Below, in pieces: positions 4,689-5,221 of a stretch of DNA of 5,221 nt. Made by a program: the position numbers and the translations under genes. A model generated the notes under the pieces. The model was not told where the DNA came from. It saw only the letters and a program-made list of their open reading frames with translations, and searched no databases. Numbering within the stretch: the first letter of the stretch is position 1; each line of letters begins with the position of its first letter. Source of the DNA: Candidatus Aenigmatarchaeota archaeon (GTDB lineage: Archaea; EX4484-52; B79-G9); the NCBI GenBank assembly GCA_023139785.1, contig JAGLMX010000057.1, forward strand, positions 1-5,221. The letters run 5' to 3'.

Positions 4689-5221
4689 CTAGTCTTCAAA
4701 CCCCACAACTTCCAGATTCTCAACCACAGCCTTTACGCCAAGAAGCGCACACACTGACGGCCGCGACCTGCCTTCGTCACCGGATACAAGCTCTTTGATG
4801 TACAGCCCTGCTTCTGTCTGGATAACAAGCTCTACATGTGTTTTGTCAATAAACTTATGCTCAAGAGAATACACGCTTCTTTTTCGTATGATGTCAGCGC
4901 GCCTGTGAACAACGCGGGTAGGTGTCTGCTGTTTGATAATTGTTACAAGTTCGCCAAGCTTTTTCAGGGAAGTTTTCGTAACAGCAGAATCTGTCTTTAC
5001 AATCACTTTGTATGTCTTTTTGGCTTTCGCGCTCTTTACAGCTATTACTTTGTTCTTGTCAGCAAACTCCAGGTCAGATATTTCAATTATGCCCTTGTTT
5101 TTCTTGTTTACTGAAGTCTCAAGGCGCTTTAAAGATATTTTTCGCTTTTTAGGCTCGACAACTTCAATTACAAAGTTGCGCCCTCCAAGGCATAGAACAT
5201 CTATGTCCTCGCGCCCTGCAC
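4689..5221 (-). CDS. pus10: tRNA pseudouridine(54/55) synthase Pus10, C-terminal part
   Basis: The open frame enters from the right edge (first full codon 5219-5217) and ends at TAG (4691-4689), giving 176 visible residues; the N-terminal part lies outside. It starts AGREDIDVLCLGGRNFVIEV, the Pus10 catalytic-domain motif (GRED-DV...GR-F), which carries the catalytic Asp of the family. Further on come TPTRVVHRRADIIRKRSVY and EAGLYIKELVSGDEGRSRPS followed by a LLG motif, all hallmarks of archaeal Pus10. The enzyme isomerises uridine to pseudouridine at positions 54 and/or 55 in the T-loop of tRNAs, replacing bacterial TruB in this role. An internal GTG at 5006 is not the start, because conserved sequence continues upstream of it. 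It is a housekeeping gene pointing toward the operon, and it contains the only GGCC site of the window (4759-4762). Confidence 0.93.
   Translation of the reverse strand, partial: AGREDIDVLCLGGRNFVIEVVEPKKRKISLKRLETSVNKKNKGIIEISDLEFADKNKVIAVKSAKAKKTYKVIVKTDSAVTKTSLKKLGELVTIIKQQTPTRVVHRRADIIRKRSVYSLEHKFIDKTHVELVIQTEAGLYIKELVSGDEGRSRPSVCALLGVKAVVENLEVVGFED

Noticed and set aside
4836..5114. 92-codon plus-strand open frame at the right end
   Set aside because: It is antisense to pus10, whose conserved motifs are unmistakable. The frame shows no domain.

Overview
The window most likely comes from an AT-rich archaeal chromosome. The clearest marker is at the right edge: on the minus strand, the C-terminal part of Pus10, a tRNA pseudouridine synthase that archaea use for positions 54/55 and that bacteria lack. 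Promoters also look archaeal: a TTTATAAAT TATA box, and a TATTAAA box placed for a leaderless transcript. The lineage cannot be fixed from 5.2 kb; a DPANN-type genome is a guess only.

Layout. Positions 1-185 (minus) hold the start of a small protein with an RQC-like winged-helix segment. Positions 186-709 are non-coding: a leaderless promoter, a palindrome, a striking GC-rich hairpin-forming stretch (about 399-510) in an AT-rich background, then a promoter with tandem 10-bp repeats. Positions 710-4459 (plus) are a compact five-gene operon in which every gene overlaps the next: a 50-aa ribbon-helix-helix regulator, an NgoPII-type restriction endonuclease, an M.HaeIII/M.NgoPII-type cytosine-5 methyltransferase, a Vsr T:G mismatch endonuclease, and a 448-aa protein ending in a HEPN-like RX4H motif. 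Positions 4460-4688 are non-coding, with a likely hairpin plus T-tract terminator and short sequences that echo the left flank. Positions 4689-5221 (minus) are pus10, continuing past the window.

How it works together. The endonuclease and methylase are both predicted to act at GGCC. Vsr would repair the T:G mismatches left when the methylated cytosine deaminates. The RHH protein may control the whole operon through the repeats beside the TATA box, replacing the usual HTH controller protein. The last gene looks like an ApeA-like abortive-infection factor that would act if restriction fails. A manual scan finds only one GGCC in the window, inside pus10, and none in the operon or its flanks. The operon lies on the opposite strand between two minus-strand housekeeping-like genes and is bracketed by short repeats, which suggests an acquired defence island.
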